Shown here one piece after another: positions 43,184-55,015 of a DNA stretch of 64,000 bases (positions within the stretch are counted from its first letter, which is position 1; each line of letters starts with the position of its first letter). The stretch spans positions 4,030,001 to 4,094,000 of the forward strand of contig NZ_LN850107.1 in NCBI RefSeq assembly GCF_900070365.1, given 5' to 3'. The position numbers and the translations under genes were made by a program. The stretch comes from Alloactinosynnema sp. L-07. GTDB lineage: Bacteria > Actinomycetota > Actinomycetes > Mycobacteriales > Pseudonocardiaceae. The notes beneath the pieces are model-generated. The model worked only from the letters and a program-made list of their open reading frames with translations. It was not told the origin of the DNA and did not search any database.

Positions 43184-44452
43184 CTACCCCACAGTCGCCG
43201 CCGCGATCGCTCCCGCACAAATCAAAGCAACATCATCAGTGCCACTGACAAACGGCGGCATCGTGTAAATCAAGTCCCGGAACGGCCGCAGCCATACGCC
43301 TGCCCGCACAGCGGCCTCAGTGGCCGCTCTCATATCCACCGGATGATCAAGCTGGATCACCCCGATAGCCCCCAAAACCCGAACATCCTGAACACCAGCA
43401 AGATCACGCGCCGGAGTCAGGCCCGCGGTCAGCTCCGCCTCGATCCGTTTGACCGTCCCCCGCCAGTCCCCCTCAAGCAGCAGATCAATCGAAGCCAGTG
43501 CCACGGCCGACGCCAACGGGTTGCCCATGAACGTCGGCCCGTGCGCCAACACCGGAACCTCCCCCCGCGAAATCCCATCAGCGACCCGCGCCGTGCACAA
43601 CGTCGCAGCCATGCTGAGGTATCCCCCAGTCATCGCCTTTCCAACACACAGCACGTCCGGACTGACTCCCGCGTGATCAGCGGCGAACAGCTCCCCAGTC
43701 CGCCCAAACCCCGTAGCGATCTCGTCAAAGATCAGTAGCACGTCATGCGTCAAACACAACTCGCGCAGCACATGCAGATAGCGCGGGTCGTGGAAACGCA
43801 TGCCGCCCGCACCCTGAACCACCGGCTCGACGATCACCGCGGCGAGTTCGTCAGCATGAGTCTCGATCAAAGTCGCCAAATGCGCGACGTAGTCATGGTC
43901 GAACTCGGCGGGCGGGGCATCGGCGAACACCTGCACCGGCAGCACCCCGCGCCACAGAGAGTGCATCCCGCCATCCGGGTCACACACGCTCATCGGGTTG
44001 AACGTGTCGCCGTGGTAGCCGCCGCGCCAGGTCAGCAGCTTCGTCTTCGCCGGGTTGCCGGTCGACCGCCAGTACTGCAGGCACATCTTGATCGCGACCT
44101 CGACCCCGACCGAGCCCGAGTCGCACAGGAACACGTGCTGGAGCGGCTCCGGGGTGATCTCGACCAACCGGGCGGCCAGGCGGACCGCGGGCTCGTGGGT
44201 GAGTCCGCCGAACATGACGTGGCTCATCTTCCCGGCCTGCTCGACCAGCGCGGCGTCGAGGACGGGGTTGCGGTAGCCGTGGATGGCCGCCCACCAGGAC
44301 GACATGCCGTCGACCAGCTCGCGCCCGTCGGCCAAGGTCAGCCGAACGCCCTGGGCCGAACGCACGACGAGAGGGTCCTGCGTGCCTGGCATCGGGCCGT
44401 AGGGGTGCCAGACGTGTGCGCGGTCGAGTGCGATCAGCTCTTCTGGAGACAC
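43184..44452 (-). CDS. bioA: Adenosylmethionine-8-amino-7-oxononanoate aminotransferase
   Basis: A 422-residue class III aminotransferase. BioA motifs include HVWHPYGPM at the start, [46 protein letters not shown], the PLP lysine in VGKAMTGGY, and [13 protein letters not shown]. It makes 7,8-diaminopelargonate, using SAM as amino donor in the classical enzyme. The GTG at 44452 is preferred. The last third (43184-43850) uses more A- and T-containing codons than neighbours. It opens a biotin gene group that lacks bioF. Confidence 0.94.
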   Translation of the reverse strand: MSPEELIALDRAHVWHPYGPMPGTQDPLVVRSAQGVRLTLADGRELVDGMSSWWAAIHGYRNPVLDAALVEQAGKMSHVMFGGLTHEPAVRLAARLVEITPEPLQHVFLCDSGSVGVEVAIKMCLQYWRSTGNPAKTKLLTWRGGYHGDTFNPMSVCDPDGGMHSLWRGVLPVQVFADAPPAEFDHDYVAHLATLIETHADELAAVIVEPVVQGAGGMRFHDPRYLHVLRELCLTHDVLLIFDEIATGFGRTGELFAADHAGVSPDVLCVGKAMTGGYLSMAATLCTARVADGISRGEVPVLAHGPTFMGNPLASAVALASIDLLLEGDWRGTVKRIEAELTAGLTPARDLAGVQDVRVLGAIGVIQLDHPVDMRAATEAAVRAGVWLRPFRDLIYTMPPFVSGTDDVALICAGAIAAATVG

Positions 44453-44462
44453 ACCAGGCAGG

Positions 44463-45143
44463 CTATCCGGCCAGCTCCTTGCGCCGGGCGACCAGGCGAG
44501 CCAGGTCACGCCCCTGGTCGGTGGGCAGGATCCACTCCCCGGGCGGCACGGCGATCCGCACGGCGGGCCCAGGTGTGACCGTCACGTTCAACTCGCCCAC
44601 GCCGGGAACGTGCAGCGTCGCCCGGCGCGCGACCATCACCTGTTCGACGGCCCCCACCGAGCCGAGGTCCACGACGGGCCGCACCGTGCGCAGCCTGCCG
44701 CGGCTGCCGACCAGTGTGATCCGGTTGGCCCCCACCAGCAGTTCCAGGCCCCGCGACCCCCGCGCGGGCCACGGCACCTCGATCGCCGAGTCGGCGAGGT
44801 CGGCGCTGTAGGGGCAGAGGATCTTCTTGCCCGCGCGGCTCGCCAGGAGGTGACCGGCCGTCCCGAAGGCGAGGACGGCCAACGGGGCCGTCACCCAAGG
44901 CAGCCACAGCGACCCGACATAGGCCCCCGCGAGACCACCGAGAACCGCCGCGGCGACGGGCCAGCGGCGGGGCTTGAAGCGGTGGACGGCGAAGTAGGCG
45001 CCGCCCACGAACAGCAGGAGAGCGGGGATGCCGAGCCCGGGCAGCCAACCGTCGAGCAGGAAGGTCGCGACGATCCCGAGGATCGGGCCGAGGGCGACCA
45101 CGAGCAGCAGATGTGGCCGAACGCCACGGAGGCGCGCTGTCAC
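44463..45143 (-). CDS. Hypothetical membrane protein (226 aa)
   Basis: Four hydrophobic segments fill residues about 10-100 (for example [19 protein letters not shown]). A cytoplasmic domain follows with beta-like strands such as [20 protein letters not shown] and [15 protein letters not shown]. No known motif. It ends 10 bases before the bioA start on the same strand, so it could share that transcript. The start is one of several GTG codons near 45143. Confidence 0.65.
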   Translation of the reverse strand: MTARLRGVRPHLLLVVALGPILGIVATFLLDGWLPGLGIPALLLFVGGAYFAVHRFKPRRWPVAAAVLGGLAGAYVGSLWLPWVTAPLAVLAFGTAGHLLASRAGKKILCPYSADLADSAIEVPWPARGSRGLELLVGANRITLVGSRGRLRTVRPVVDLGSVGAVEQVMVARRATLHVPGVGELNVTVTPGPAVRIAVPPGEWILPTDQGRDLARLVARRKELAG

Positions 45144-45331
45144 CACACTGCTTTGTCGCTGGTCAAGTTGCCCCCGCACCCATGGCACGGTACCCAACCC
45201 ACGCCCGTGGGGCGGGGATTCCCGAATCTTGGCGTGGCGCCAATTGCCTCACCGCCCCGCCCGCAGTGCACATGATCGCCGCTCCAGAGAACTGGCCCGC
45301 GTACCTCGCCAGGCGCGAACCATGAGGACGG

Positions 45332-46546
<1,215 letters not shown>

Positions 46547-46632
46547 CCCCCAAAGCCTGAGCGTACCCCGTGGTATCCACGGTACTCACATCCGCTCGAC
46601 CATGCGGCGGATTAGCCCATTCAGGTGATCAC

Positions 46633-49600
46633 CTAGGCGAGACAGCCCGGTCCGAGCAGCGCCTTCAAGTCGCCCATCAGCGACGGCGACGGGCTGACCC
46701 GCAGCGCGTCGTCGAGCTTGAGGAGGGTCTGACGCGGGCCGTTGATCAGCTTCAGATGGACCTCGGTGGTGCCGGGATGGGCGCCGAGGACGTCCTTGAG
46801 TTGGGCGACCAGCGGCGGCGTGCACTTCGTCGCGGCCATGCTCAGCCGGAACGGGGCGCCCGCGTGGTTGCTCAGGTCGGGCACGGCGAGGTCGTTGGCG
46901 ATCAGCGACGTGCGGTCGTCGCGCTTGGCCACCCTGGCCTTGACCAGCACGATCGCGTCCTCCAGCACGCCCATCCCGATCACGGCGTACGTCTTGGGGA
47001 AGAACAGCACCTCGATGCCGCCTGCCAGGTCCTCCAGCATCGCCGAGGCCCACGGCTCGCCGTTGCGGTTCACCCGCCGGTTGACCGCGGCGAGGATGCC
47101 GCCGATCACCACCTGCGTGCCGTCGCCGATCCCGCCTTCCAGGATGGCGGCGATCGACGTGTCCGACTGCGAGGTCAGGATGTGTTCGACGCCGTTGAGC
47201 GGGTGGCCGGACACGTAGAGCCCCAGCATCTCCCGCTCCAGCGCGAGTTGGTGCTTGGACTCCCAGAACTCGTCGGGCACGGGGACGTCGAAGACACTGG
47301 TCACGCTGTCTTCCTCGTCGCCGCCTGCGCCGAACAGGTCGAACTGGCCGACCGCCTCGGCTTTCTTGGTGTCCATCACCGCGTCGATGGCGTCGGTGTG
47401 GATCAGGAACAAGCCCTTGCGCGGGTGCTTGAGCGAGTCGAAGGCGCCCGCCTTGATCAGCGATTCGACGACCTTCTTGTTGCAGGCCACCGCCTCCACC
47501 TTGCGCAGGTAGTCGGAGAAGTCGGTGAACTCCCCCTTCTCCGTGCGGGACTTGATGATCGACTCGACGGCGTTGGCTCCAACGTTGCGGATCGCGCCGA
47601 GGCCGAAGCGGATGTCGTTTCCGACCGGGGCGAAGTCCTTCTCCGACTCGTTGACGTCCGGCGGCAGCACCGAGATGCCCATCTTGCGGCACTCGGCGAG
47701 GTAGACCGCCGCCTTGTCCTTGTCGTCGCGCACGCTGGTGAGCAGTCCGGCCATGTATTCGGCCGGGAAGTTCGCCTTGAGATAGGCGGTCCAGTAGGAG
47801 ACCAGTCCGTACGCGGCCGAATGCGCCTTGTTGAAGGCGTAGTCGGCGAAGGGAACGAGGATGTCCCACAGGGTCTTGATCGCGTCCTTCGGGTATCCGT
47901 TCTTCTCCATACCGCCGGAGAAATTGACGAATTCCGCGTCCAGGACCTCTTTCTTTTTCTTGCCCATGGCCCGGCGGAGCAAGTCCGCTTGTCCGAGCGT
48001 GTATCCCGCGAGTTTCTGGGCGATCGCCATGACCTGCTCCTGATACACGATCAGGCCATAGGTTGTGCCGAGGATGTCTTCGAGCGCCTCCGCCAGCGAC
48101 GGGTGAATCGGGGTGATGTCCTGCTGCTTGTTCTTGCGCAGCGCGTAGTTCGTGTGGGACTTGGCACCCATCGGCCCCGGCCGGTAGAGCGCGCCGACCG
48201 CCGAGATGTCCTCGAAGTTGTCGGGGCGCATAAGGCGCAGCAGGTCGCGCATGGGCCCGCCGTCGAGCTGGAACACCCCGAGCGTGTCGCCGCGCGACAG
48301 CAACTCGTAGGTGGGCTTGTCGTCGAGGCCGAGGGTCTCCAGGTCGGGCACCGGCTTGCCGTTGCGCTCGATGTTGACCAGCGCGTCGTCGATGACCGTC
48401 AGGTTGCGCAGGCCGAGGAAGTCCATCTTCAGCAGGCCGAGCGACTCACACGTCGGGTAGTCGAACTGCGTGATGATCGACCCGTCCTGCGGGCGCTTCC
48501 ACAGCGGGATCGTCTCCATCAGCGGCTCGGCGCTGAGGATGACCGCGCAGGCGTGTACACCGGCGTTGCGGATCAGACCCTCAAGGCCCTTGCCGGTGTC
48601 GATGATCTCCTTGACCTGCGGGTCGCTGCCGTAGAGCTCGCGGATCTCGGTGGCCTCGGCGTAGCGCTTGTGCTGAGTGTCGAACAGGCTGTTGAGCGGG
48701 ATGTCCTTGGCCATGACCGCGGGCGGGTAGACCTTGGAGATCTTGTCGGCGATGGCGAAGCCGGGTTGGCCGAACAGCACGCGCGCGGAGTCCTTGATCG
48801 CGGCCTTGGCCTTGATCGTGCCGAACGTGATCACCTGCGCGACCTTGTCCGCGCCCCACTTCTCGGTGGTGTAGCGGATGACGTCGCCGCGCCGACGTTC
48901 GTCGAAGTCGATGTCGATGTCGGGCGGGCTGACGCGGTCGGGGTTGAGGAACCGCTCGAAGATCAGGCCGTGGGCCAGCGGGTCGAGGTCGGTGATGCCC
49001 ATCGCGTAGGCGATCAGCGCGCCCGCGGCGGACCCTCGGCCGGGGCCGACCCGGATGCCGTTGTTCTTGGCCCACTGGATGAGGTCGGCCACGACGAGGA
49101 AGTACGCCGGGAACCCCATCTGCAGGATGACGCCGATCTCGAACTCGACCTGGCGCTTGTGCTCGTCGTCGATGCCATTGGGGAACCGGCGGTGCATGCC
49201 TTCCCAGACCTGCTCGCGGAAGTACTCGTCCTCGGTCTTGCCCTCGGGGATCGGGAACTTCGGCATCAGGTTCCGGAACTCGAACATCCCGGTGGTGTCG
49301 ACCTTCTCGGCGATCAGCAGGGTGTTGCGACACCCCTCCTGCCACGGGTCGGACGAGTCGACCGCGCGCATCTCGTCGGGCGACTTCAGGTAGTAGCCGG
49401 AGCCGTCGAAGCGGAAGCGGGTCGGGTCCTGCAGCGTGCTCGCGGTCTGCACACAGAGCAGCGCGTCGTGCGAGTCGCGTTCCTCGGCGTAGGTGTAGTG
49501 CGAGTCGTTGGTCACCACGAAGGGAATGTCGAGCTTGCGGGCGACGTCGACCAGGCCGTCGCGGACCCGGCTCTCGATCTCGATGCCGTGGTCCATCAGC

Positions 49601-50166
49601 TCGACGTAGAAGCTGTCCTTGCCGTAGATGTCGCGCCAGGCGGCGGCGGCTTCGACGGCCTCGTCGAACTGGCCGAGCCGCAGCCGGGTCTGCACCTCCC
49701 CGGAGGGACAGCCGGTGGTCGCCATCAGCCCACCGGAATGCTCGGCGATCAGCTCGCGGTCCATCCGGGGCCACTTGCCGAGCTGCCCCTCCAGGGACGC
49801 CCGGCTCGACAGCTTCATCAGGTTGCGCAGGCCCTCGTCGGTGCGCGCCCAGATCGTCTGGTGGGTGTAGGCGCCGCTGCCGGAGACGTCGTCGGACTTC
49901 TGGCCGGGGTCGCCCCAGCGCACCCGGTCCTTGCTGAAGCGGGACGCGGGGGCGAGGTAGGCCTCAATGCCCAGGATCGGCTTGATGCCCGCGCCTTTGG
50001 CCTGATTGAAGAAGTCGTAGATGCCGTTGGTGTGGCCGTGGTCGGTGATCGCCACCGAGGTCATGCCGAGGCGCTCGCACTCGGCGAACATGTCCTTGAG
50101 CTTGGCCGCTCCGTCGAGCATCGAGTACTCGGTGTGCACGTGAAGATGAGCGAAGGAGTCAGCCAC
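46633..50166 (-). CDS. dnaE: DNA polymerase III alpha subunit
   Basis: A 1177-residue replicative polymerase of DnaE1 type. The N-terminal PHP domain begins [16 protein letters not shown] (residues 4-19). The catalytic palm has [18 protein letters not shown] and the [13 protein letters not shown] segment. The helix-hairpin-helix region and an OB-fold near the C-terminus ([15 protein letters not shown]) follow. It copies the chromosome with the beta clamp. Length and full domain order indicate the main enzyme. Single gene on its strand, preceded by a 310-base gap containing a transposase scrap. Confidence 0.97.
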   Translation of the reverse strand: MADSFAHLHVHTEYSMLDGAAKLKDMFAECERLGMTSVAITDHGHTNGIYDFFNQAKGAGIKPILGIEAYLAPASRFSKDRVRWGDPGQKSDDVSGSGAYTHQTIWARTDEGLRNLMKLSSRASLEGQLGKWPRMDRELIAEHSGGLMATTGCPSGEVQTRLRLGQFDEAVEAAAAWRDIYGKDSFYVELMDHGIEIESRVRDGLVDVARKLDIPFVVTNDSHYTYAEERDSHDALLCVQTASTLQDPTRFRFDGSGYYLKSPDEMRAVDSSDPWQEGCRNTLLIAEKVDTTGMFEFRNLMPKFPIPEGKTEDEYFREQVWEGMHRRFPNGIDDEHKRQVEFEIGVILQMGFPAYFLVVADLIQWAKNNGIRVGPGRGSAAGALIAYAMGITDLDPLAHGLIFERFLNPDRVSPPDIDIDFDERRRGDVIRYTTEKWGADKVAQVITFGTIKAKAAIKDSARVLFGQPGFAIADKISKVYPPAVMAKDIPLNSLFDTQHKRYAEATEIRELYGSDPQVKEIIDTGKGLEGLIRNAGVHACAVILSAEPLMETIPLWKRPQDGSIITQFDYPTCESLGLLKMDFLGLRNLTVIDDALVNIERNGKPVPDLETLGLDDKPTYELLSRGDTLGVFQLDGGPMRDLLRLMRPDNFEDISAVGALYRPGPMGAKSHTNYALRKNKQQDITPIHPSLAEALEDILGTTYGLIVYQEQVMAIAQKLAGYTLGQADLLRRAMGKKKKEVLDAEFVNFSGGMEKNGYPKDAIKTLWDILVPFADYAFNKAHSAAYGLVSYWTAYLKANFPAEYMAGLLTSVRDDKDKAAVYLAECRKMGISVLPPDVNESEKDFAPVGNDIRFGLGAIRNVGANAVESIIKSRTEKGEFTDFSDYLRKVEAVACNKKVVESLIKAGAFDSLKHPRKGLFLIHTDAIDAVMDTKKAEAVGQFDLFGAGGDEEDSVTSVFDVPVPDEFWESKHQLALEREMLGLYVSGHPLNGVEHILTSQSDTSIAAILEGGIGDGTQVVIGGILAAVNRRVNRNGEPWASAMLEDLAGGIEVLFFPKTYAVIGMGVLEDAIVLVKARVAKRDDRTSLIANDLAVPDLSNHAGAPFRLSMAATKCTPPLVAQLKDVLGAHPGTTEVHLKLINGPRQTLLKLDDALRVSPSPSLMGDLKALLGPGCLA

Positions 50167-50323
50167 GGAACGACACCCTAGCCGTGGTCCAGCTCATCGA
50201 TGCGGCGACATACGGAGGCATGCCGAGGTTCTACCCCGCCGCACCGACACTCCCCAAAACTGGACGCGGAGTGCGACGTTCAGTCGCGCGACAGCAACTC
50301 CCGGTCACGCCATGCCATCCGTA

Positions 50324-50450
50324 TCAAGGCCCGTGAGCCAGCCGGGCGGACGCCGTCCCGCTGCCGTGCTCCTGTTCACATTTGTGCACCCAGTTACGCA
50401 GTGTCTCCGAATTCATGTCCAACTCGCGCGATCGATTGGGTCCCTGCCCG
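50324..50450 (-). pseudogene. IS3-type transposase OrfA remnant
   Basis: On the minus strand one frame reads SRELDMNSETLRNWVHKCEQ before a TGA at 50326-50324. This is the helix-turn-helix core of IS3-family OrfA proteins (compare the common RELGMNPETLRNWV). Only about 40 residues survive, there is no start codon, no OrfB and no recognisable terminal repeat. It lies in the 310-base gap between dnaE and an FAD monooxygenase; the rest of the gap (50167-50323 and 50451-50476) shows nothing. Confidence 0.7.
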
Positions 50451-50476
50451 GAAACCACGGGGCACCTCAGACCTCC

Positions 50477-51709
50477 TCAGGGCTGTTGCTTTGCCCAGGT
50501 GGGGGTGGGTTCTGTGAACAGGCCTCGGCCGACCAGCAATGCCGGCAGGCGGTTGAGCCAGGGGAGTCGGGTGATCAGCCGCAAGGGCGCCGGAGGCTCT
50601 ACTGACTGGGCGATGTTCACCCTGCCCTCCAGCGCCGGCTTCAAAGCCTTCGCGTGTGCGACTCGTTGGAAGGTTTGGACCGCGACGGTCGGGATCAAGC
50701 GCCTGCGGCGGACGGCTGCCAGGTCCTTTGTAGACAAATTGCCGCGCTTCAGCGGCGCGGCCAGCAGTCTGGCTGTGGCGATGGCGTCCTGGACTGCCAA
50801 GTTGATGCCGATCCCGCCGACTGGGGACATCGCGTGGGCGGCGTCGCCTATGCAGAGGAGGCCGTTGGTGTGCCAGCGGCGTAGGCGGTCGAGTTTGACG
50901 TCGAGGACCTTGACATCGTCCCAGGTCGACACCGCGTCGGCGCGGTCGGCCAGCCAGGGGGCGGAATCGACCATGTCTCGCATGAGGGTGGTGACCGGGG
51001 TTTGCCGTGCGGCGGCGTCGGTGCCTTTGCGGATGAGGGTGGCGACTTGCCAGTAGTCGCGGCGGTCGATCATCACCGCTGCTCGGCGGTCGCCGATGAG
51101 GCCGACTATGCCGCTGGGGTCGCCCTCGTGTTTCGGGAGGCGGTACCACCAGACGTCCATGGGGGTCGGGTAGGAGGTGGGGCGCAAGCCCGCCTCGGCC
51201 CGCAGGAGTGACGTTCGGCCGTCGCAGGCGACGGTGAGGTCGGCGGTGATGGTGCCCGTTGTGCCGTCCTTTGTCCGGTATTCGACACCGGTGACGCGGT
51301 CGCCGGAGCGGGTCAGGCCGGTGGCGGCGGTGCTCATCCGCAGCGTGAAGGTCGGCTCCGCTTTGGCGGCGTTGGCCAGCAGGTCGAGCAGGTCCCACTG
51401 CGGGACCATCGCGATGTAGTTGCGCGGGCCGCGCAGTCTGGTCAGGTCGCCGACCGTCACCGCGCCGCCCTTGAACGGGATCAGGACCTTGTCGACGCGG
51501 CTCTGCGGCAGGGCGTCGAAGGCCGGGCCGAGGCCGAGGTCGTCGAGCAGGTCCAAGGTCGGCGGGTGGACGGTGTCGCCCCGGAAGTCGCGCAGGAAGT
51601 CGGCGTGCTTCTCCAGCACCGTCACCTCGATCCCCGCCCTGGCCAGTAGTAGCCCCAGGACCATCCCCGCCGGTCCACCCCCGACGACACACACCGTTGT
51701 GCGCTCCAT
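50477..51709 (-). CDS. FAD-dependent monooxygenase (PHBH/aromatic hydroxylase family)
   Basis: A 410-residue flavoprotein. The FAD motif is VVGGGPAGMVLGLLLARAG at the N-terminus, the DG motif is TVACDGRTSLLR, and the GD motif is CIGDAAHAMSPVGGIGINLAVQDA. The family hydroxylates aromatic or polyketide substrates or acts on quinones. The ATG at 51709 starts directly before the FAD fold; an upstream in-frame start adds 15 residues without similarity. A single gene divergent from gltX. The substrate is unknown. Confidence 0.9.
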   Translation of the reverse strand: MERTTVCVVGGGPAGMVLGLLLARAGIEVTVLEKHADFLRDFRGDTVHPPTLDLLDDLGLGPAFDALPQSRVDKVLIPFKGGAVTVGDLTRLRGPRNYIAMVPQWDLLDLLANAAKAEPTFTLRMSTAATGLTRSGDRVTGVEYRTKDGTTGTITADLTVACDGRTSLLRAEAGLRPTSYPTPMDVWWYRLPKHEGDPSGIVGLIGDRRAAVMIDRRDYWQVATLIRKGTDAAARQTPVTTLMRDMVDSAPWLADRADAVSTWDDVKVLDVKLDRLRRWHTNGLLCIGDAAHAMSPVGGIGINLAVQDAIATARLLAAPLKRGNLSTKDLAAVRRRRLIPTVAVQTFQRVAHAKALKPALEGRVNIAQSVEPPAPLRLITRLPWLNRLPALLVGRGLFTEPTPTWAKQQP

Positions 51710-51805
51710 CACGTCTCCCCTTTTCAACACAGGTTGAATAACTTGAGGATGCACCGGGGCGCCGGCTCGGTCAAGTGAGATCGGCAGGGATACCCTGATC
51801 GGGCC

Positions 51806-53290
51806 ATGAGCACTCCAGACGCGAACACCCCAGTCCGAGCCCGCTTCTGCCCGTCACCGACCGGCACCCCGCACGTCGGGCTCATCCGTACCGCCCTGTT
51901 CAACTGGGCTTTCGCCCGGCACAGCGGCGGCAAACTCGTCTTCCGCATCGAGGACACCGACGCCGCCCGCGACTCCGAGGAGAGCTATGACGCCCTCCTC
52001 GACGCGCTGCGGTGGTTGGGCCTCGACTGGGACGAGGGTCCCGAGGTCGGCGGCGACTACGGCCCCTACCGGCAGAGTCAGCGCGGCGACCGCTACGCCG
52101 AGGTCATCCGCAAGCTGACCGAGGCGGGCGAGCTCTACGAGTCGTTCTCGACCAACGAAGAGGTCGACGCGCGCCGTAAGGCAGCGGGTCAGGACCCCAA
52201 GCTCGGCTACGACAACTTCGACCGGAATCTCACCGACGAAGAACGTGCCGCGCTGCGGGCCGAGGGTCGCGAGCCGACGCTGCGGCTGCGCATGCCCGAC
52301 GGCGCCATCGCGTTCACCGACCTCGTCCGCGGCGACATCAGCTTCCCCGCGGACAGCGTGCCGGACCCGGTGCTCGTGCGCGCCAACGGCCAGCCGCTCT
52401 ACACCCTGGTCAACCCGGTCGACGACGCTCTCATGCGGATCACCCACGTGCTGCGCGGCGAGGACCTGCTGCCCTCCACCCCGCGGCAGATCGCGCTCTA
52501 CGAGGCACTGCAGCGCGTCGGCGTCGCCGAATTCACCCCCCACTTCGGTCACCTGCCACTCGTGCGCGGCGAGGGCAACAAGAAACTGTCCAAGCGCGAC
52601 CCCGAGTCGAACCTTTTCGCCTATCGCGAGCGCGGATTCGTCCCGGAAGGAATGCTGAACTATCTGGCATTGCTTGGTTGGGCCATCGCCGACGACCGCG
52701 ACATCTTCACCATGGCCGAGATGGTCGAGGCTTTCGACATCGGCAAGGTCAGCTCGAATCCGGCCCGATTCGACGTGAAGAAGGCCGAGGCCATCAATGC
52801 CGAGCACGTGCGCGCTCTGTCGCATGAGGAGTTCGTGCGCCGCGTTCTGCCGTATCTGATTTCCGCCGGCGTGCTCCCCGCGGAGCCGACCGGGGCGCAA
52901 TTGGCCACTGTGGACGCCATCGCGCCCATGGTGCAGGAGCGGCTTATCGTCCTGTCGGACGCGGTGGCCATGGTGCGCTTCCTTTTCACCCCTGAGGGTG
53001 AGTTCGAGCCGGAGGCGGACTCGGCGGCCAAGGCCTTGGGCGCCGACGCCAAGCCGGTCCTCGACGCCAGCATCGAGGCGCTGGCGGCGCTGGACGAGTG
53101 GACCACACCGGCCATCGAGGGCGCCCTCAAAGCGGCGCTCATCGACGGCATGGGCCTCAAGCCGCGCAAGGCGTTCGCGCCGGTCCGGGTGGCCGCGACC
53201 GGTCGCACGGTCTCGCCGCCGCTCTACGAGTCCCTGGAGCTGCTCGGCCGCGACCGCACCCTCACCCGTTTGCGCGCCGCACTGCCGTAA
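51806..53290 (+). CDS. gltX: Glutamyl-tRNA synthetase
   Basis: A 494-residue class I synthetase. The HIGH-like motif is [19 protein letters not shown], the KMSKS-like motif is KKLSKRD (in [12 protein letters not shown]). It charges tRNA-Glu and, in organisms lacking GlnRS such as most actinobacteria, also tRNA-Gln, which GatCAB then amidates. The genes for both its likely substrates follow within 1.1 kb. A 16-base perfect hairpin terminates the gene. Confidence 0.97.
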   Translation: MSTPDANTPVRARFCPSPTGTPHVGLIRTALFNWAFARHSGGKLVFRIEDTDAARDSEESYDALLDALRWLGLDWDEGPEVGGDYGPYRQSQRGDRYAEVIRKLTEAGELYESFSTNEEVDARRKAAGQDPKLGYDNFDRNLTDEERAALRAEGREPTLRLRMPDGAIAFTDLVRGDISFPADSVPDPVLVRANGQPLYTLVNPVDDALMRITHVLRGEDLLPSTPRQIALYEALQRVGVAEFTPHFGHLPLVRGEGNKKLSKRDPESNLFAYRERGFVPEGMLNYLALLGWAIADDRDIFTMAEMVEAFDIGKVSSNPARFDVKKAEAINAEHVRALSHEEFVRRVLPYLISAGVLPAEPTGAQLATVDAIAPMVQERLIVLSDAVAMVRFLFTPEGEFEPEADSAAKALGADAKPVLDASIEALAALDEWTTPAIEGALKAALIDGMGLKPRKAFAPVRVAATGRTVSPPLYESLELLGRDRTLTRLRAALP

Positions 53291-53297
53291 CGAATGG

Positions 53298-53345
53298 CGA
53301 ACGCCCCGCGATAAGGCCCTTTCCTGGTCTATCGCGGGGCGTTCG
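53298..53345 (+). terminator. Perfect 16-bp hairpin terminator after gltX
   Basis: CGAACGCCCCGCGATA (53298-53313) and its exact reverse complement (53330-53345) are separated by 16 bases. It begins 8 bases after the gltX stop. There is no long U tract, as is common for actinobacterial terminators. Confidence 0.85.
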
Positions 53346-53423
53346 TGCTTGACCGTGGCAGTAGTCGAAACATCACCGTTTCAGACGAATCGGAAACCCA
53401 CATCGGCGACCTAATCTCGCTGG

Positions 53424-54218
53424 ATGACTTCTGCGCTCGCGTCTATTTCACTGCCTTCGTCTACGCGGGCGGCGCTGAGTCGTGATCACTGCCCGCCAGT
53501 TATTCACGCGATCTGCCTGGATATCGACGACACTGTGATCGATTACACCGGCTCGGCAAGATCAGCGCTTTCGGAATTGATCGGCCGCGACGACATGTGG
53601 CAGGCCTGGCAGCGGGTCACCGACGAGTACAGCGCCAAAGCGGTCTCCGGTGAACTCGATCACGCCACCATGCGCCGCACCCGCACCAAGGCCTTCCTCG
53701 CCGACCTGGGCGTCCTTCTGGACGACGACGCGGTAGCCGAACTGGAGGAACGCAGGCTGAGCCGGATGAACCTGTCCTGGCGCCTGTTCCCCGACACCCG
53801 TCCCTGCCTCGATTGGCTGCGCGCCGCCGGTTTCGCCATCGCCGCTGTGACGAATGCCTCAGCGCCGCACCAGCGGGCCCGCCTGGCCGCCCAGGGCATC
53901 TCCCGCTACTTCGACGTCGTGGTCAGCGCGGGCGAGCTGGGCGTGGCCAAGCCCGACCCGGCGATCTTCCACGCCGCCTGCCGCCAGCTGGGCATCCCAC
54001 CAGCGCAAACCCTCCACGTCGGCGACCGCCTCGACCTCGACGCCGCCGCCGCCCGCGCCGCGGGCCTGCACGGCGTCTGGCTCAACCGCGCCGCGCAGCG
54101 GTCCGACGTCGACGTCCCGATGATCGAGACCCTCGCCGACCTGCCTGAACTCCTGGTGACGGACTACCGAACACCAACGCTGACCAGCGCCTCGGGCGTC
54201 CCGAGCCCACGCGGGTAG
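53424..54218 (+). CDS. HAD-family hydrolase
   Basis: A 264-residue HAD hydrolase with all four motifs: I DIDDTVIDYTG, II VTNASAPHQ, III KPDPAIFHA with the Lys, IV HVGDRLDLDAAAA. A helical cap is inserted after motif I (residues about 45-115). Likely a phosphatase for a small phosphorylated metabolite. The start at ATG 53424 gives an N-terminal extension of about 26 residues before the HAD core. Followed by the tRNA pair on the same strand. Confidence 0.88.
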   Translation: MTSALASISLPSSTRAALSRDHCPPVIHAICLDIDDTVIDYTGSARSALSELIGRDDMWQAWQRVTDEYSAKAVSGELDHATMRRTRTKAFLADLGVLLDDDAVAELEERRLSRMNLSWRLFPDTRPCLDWLRAAGFAIAAVTNASAPHQRARLAAQGISRYFDVVVSAGELGVAKPDPAIFHAACRQLGIPPAQTLHVGDRLDLDAAAARAAGLHGVWLNRAAQRSDVDVPMIETLADLPELLVTDYRTPTLTSASGVPSPRG

Positions 54219-54317
54219 GGGCCGATTTCTCTCCGGCATGGGGTGTGGTCTAACATCTTCTCCGGCAGCCGAACAGCGCAACGGGAGCGATCCTGGAGAC
54301 GCTGATCGAATAGCCAT

Positions 54318-54389
54318 TGGGGTATGGTGTAATTGGCAGCACGACTGATTCTGGTTCAGTTAGTCTAGGTTCGAGTCCTGGTACCCCAG
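54318..54389 (+). tRNA. tRNA-Gln (anticodon CUG)
   Basis: A 72-base cloverleaf. Acceptor TGGGGTA pairs with TACCCCA and the discriminator base is G. The D loop contains AATTGGCA. The anticodon stem ACTGA/TCAGT encloses loop TTCTGGT, so the anticodon is CTG, reading CAG. The T arm is CTAGG-TTCGAGT-CCTGG. No CCA is encoded. It precedes tRNA-Glu by 64 bases. Confidence 0.95.
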
Positions 54390-54453
54390 CGCTAAGAGTC
54401 CGCAGAGCATCTGCTACGATTCTTCAGCAGTAAGACAAGAGAAAATGATCCTG

Positions 54454-54526
54454 GCCCCGTCGTCTAGCGGCCTAGGACGTCGCCCTCTCAAGGCGGTAGC
54501 GCGGGTTCAAATCCCGTCGGGGCTAC
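54454..54526 (+). tRNA. tRNA-Glu (anticodon CUC)
   Basis: A 73-base cloverleaf. Acceptor GGCCCCG pairs with CGGGGCT (one G-U) and the discriminator base is A. The anticodon stem TCGCC/GGCGG encloses CTCTCAA, giving anticodon CTC for GAG. The T arm contains GGTTCAAATCC. No encoded CCA. A hairpin terminator follows within 8 bases, so both tRNAs are probably on one transcript. Confidence 0.96.
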
Positions 54527-54533
54527 AACAGTA

Positions 54534-54584
54534 GCGGCGGTCTATCAGCGGAGAATATCCGCAGGTGGACCGCCGCTTTGTTTA
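54534..54584 (+). terminator. Terminator after the tRNA pair
   Basis: AGCGGCGGTC (54534-54543) pairs with GACCGCCGCT (54569-54578) and is followed by TTGTTT. The long loop holds a second small hairpin GCGGA/TCCGC. Good rho-independent terminator. Confidence 0.8.
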
Positions 54585-54639
54585 TCCCGATCGTGTTCCA
54601 CGGCCTCTCCAGCCGAACATGGAGAGCAGGCCATGAGCG

Positions 54640-54830
54640 CCGCCTTCGAGGCCGCCGTGCTGGGAGTGAGCAACGTGTCCCGGCCGACACCGGCTGGCTG
54701 GTGGCCACCCGGGACGGGATCACCGCGCGGCGGGCCGCGGCATCGCCGTCGTCGCGGTGGCCCGCAAGCTGCTCGCCCTCGCCTAATACGGGCTGCGTGA
54801 CGGCACGACGGTGATCAGGGTGCGTGACCG
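54640..54830 (+). pseudogene. Transposase C-terminal remnant, IS110-like
   Basis: In one plus-strand frame the sequence reads GRGIAVVAVARKLLALA, a TAA, then YGLRDGTT. This matches the end of IS110/IS116-type transposases (an AvARKLL ... LRDG tail). The frame is broken by the stop and by at least one shift upstream. No intact ends or flanking repeats were found. It lies in the 430-base gap (54585-55015) between the tRNA terminator and the FAH-type gene; the remaining bases of the gap show no gene. Confidence 0.5.
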
Positions 54831-55015
54831 GGCGGAGTCTGCGTCCACATCCCCCATCGCGGGATGGCGTGACCGAACCCTTGATTTGGCCCCACCCGAC
54901 CACCGGCCGCACCTCACCATGCCCCACCCCGCGACACGGAGTGGCCAGGCGAACGGATGACCGGCACCCCAACCGGAGGGATGCCCGCCAGTCCGGCCAA
55001 TTCCATCGCTTGGGT

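Noticed and set aside
45182..45325. Short plus-strand frame (47 residues, ending WPAYLARREP) between the membrane protein and P450 genes
   Set aside because: No SD, no recognised similarity and no supporting context; could be real but I cannot support it.
46570..50181. 1203-residue plus-strand frame opposite dnaE
   Set aside because: Antisense shadow of dnaE; long only because of high GC and codon bias.
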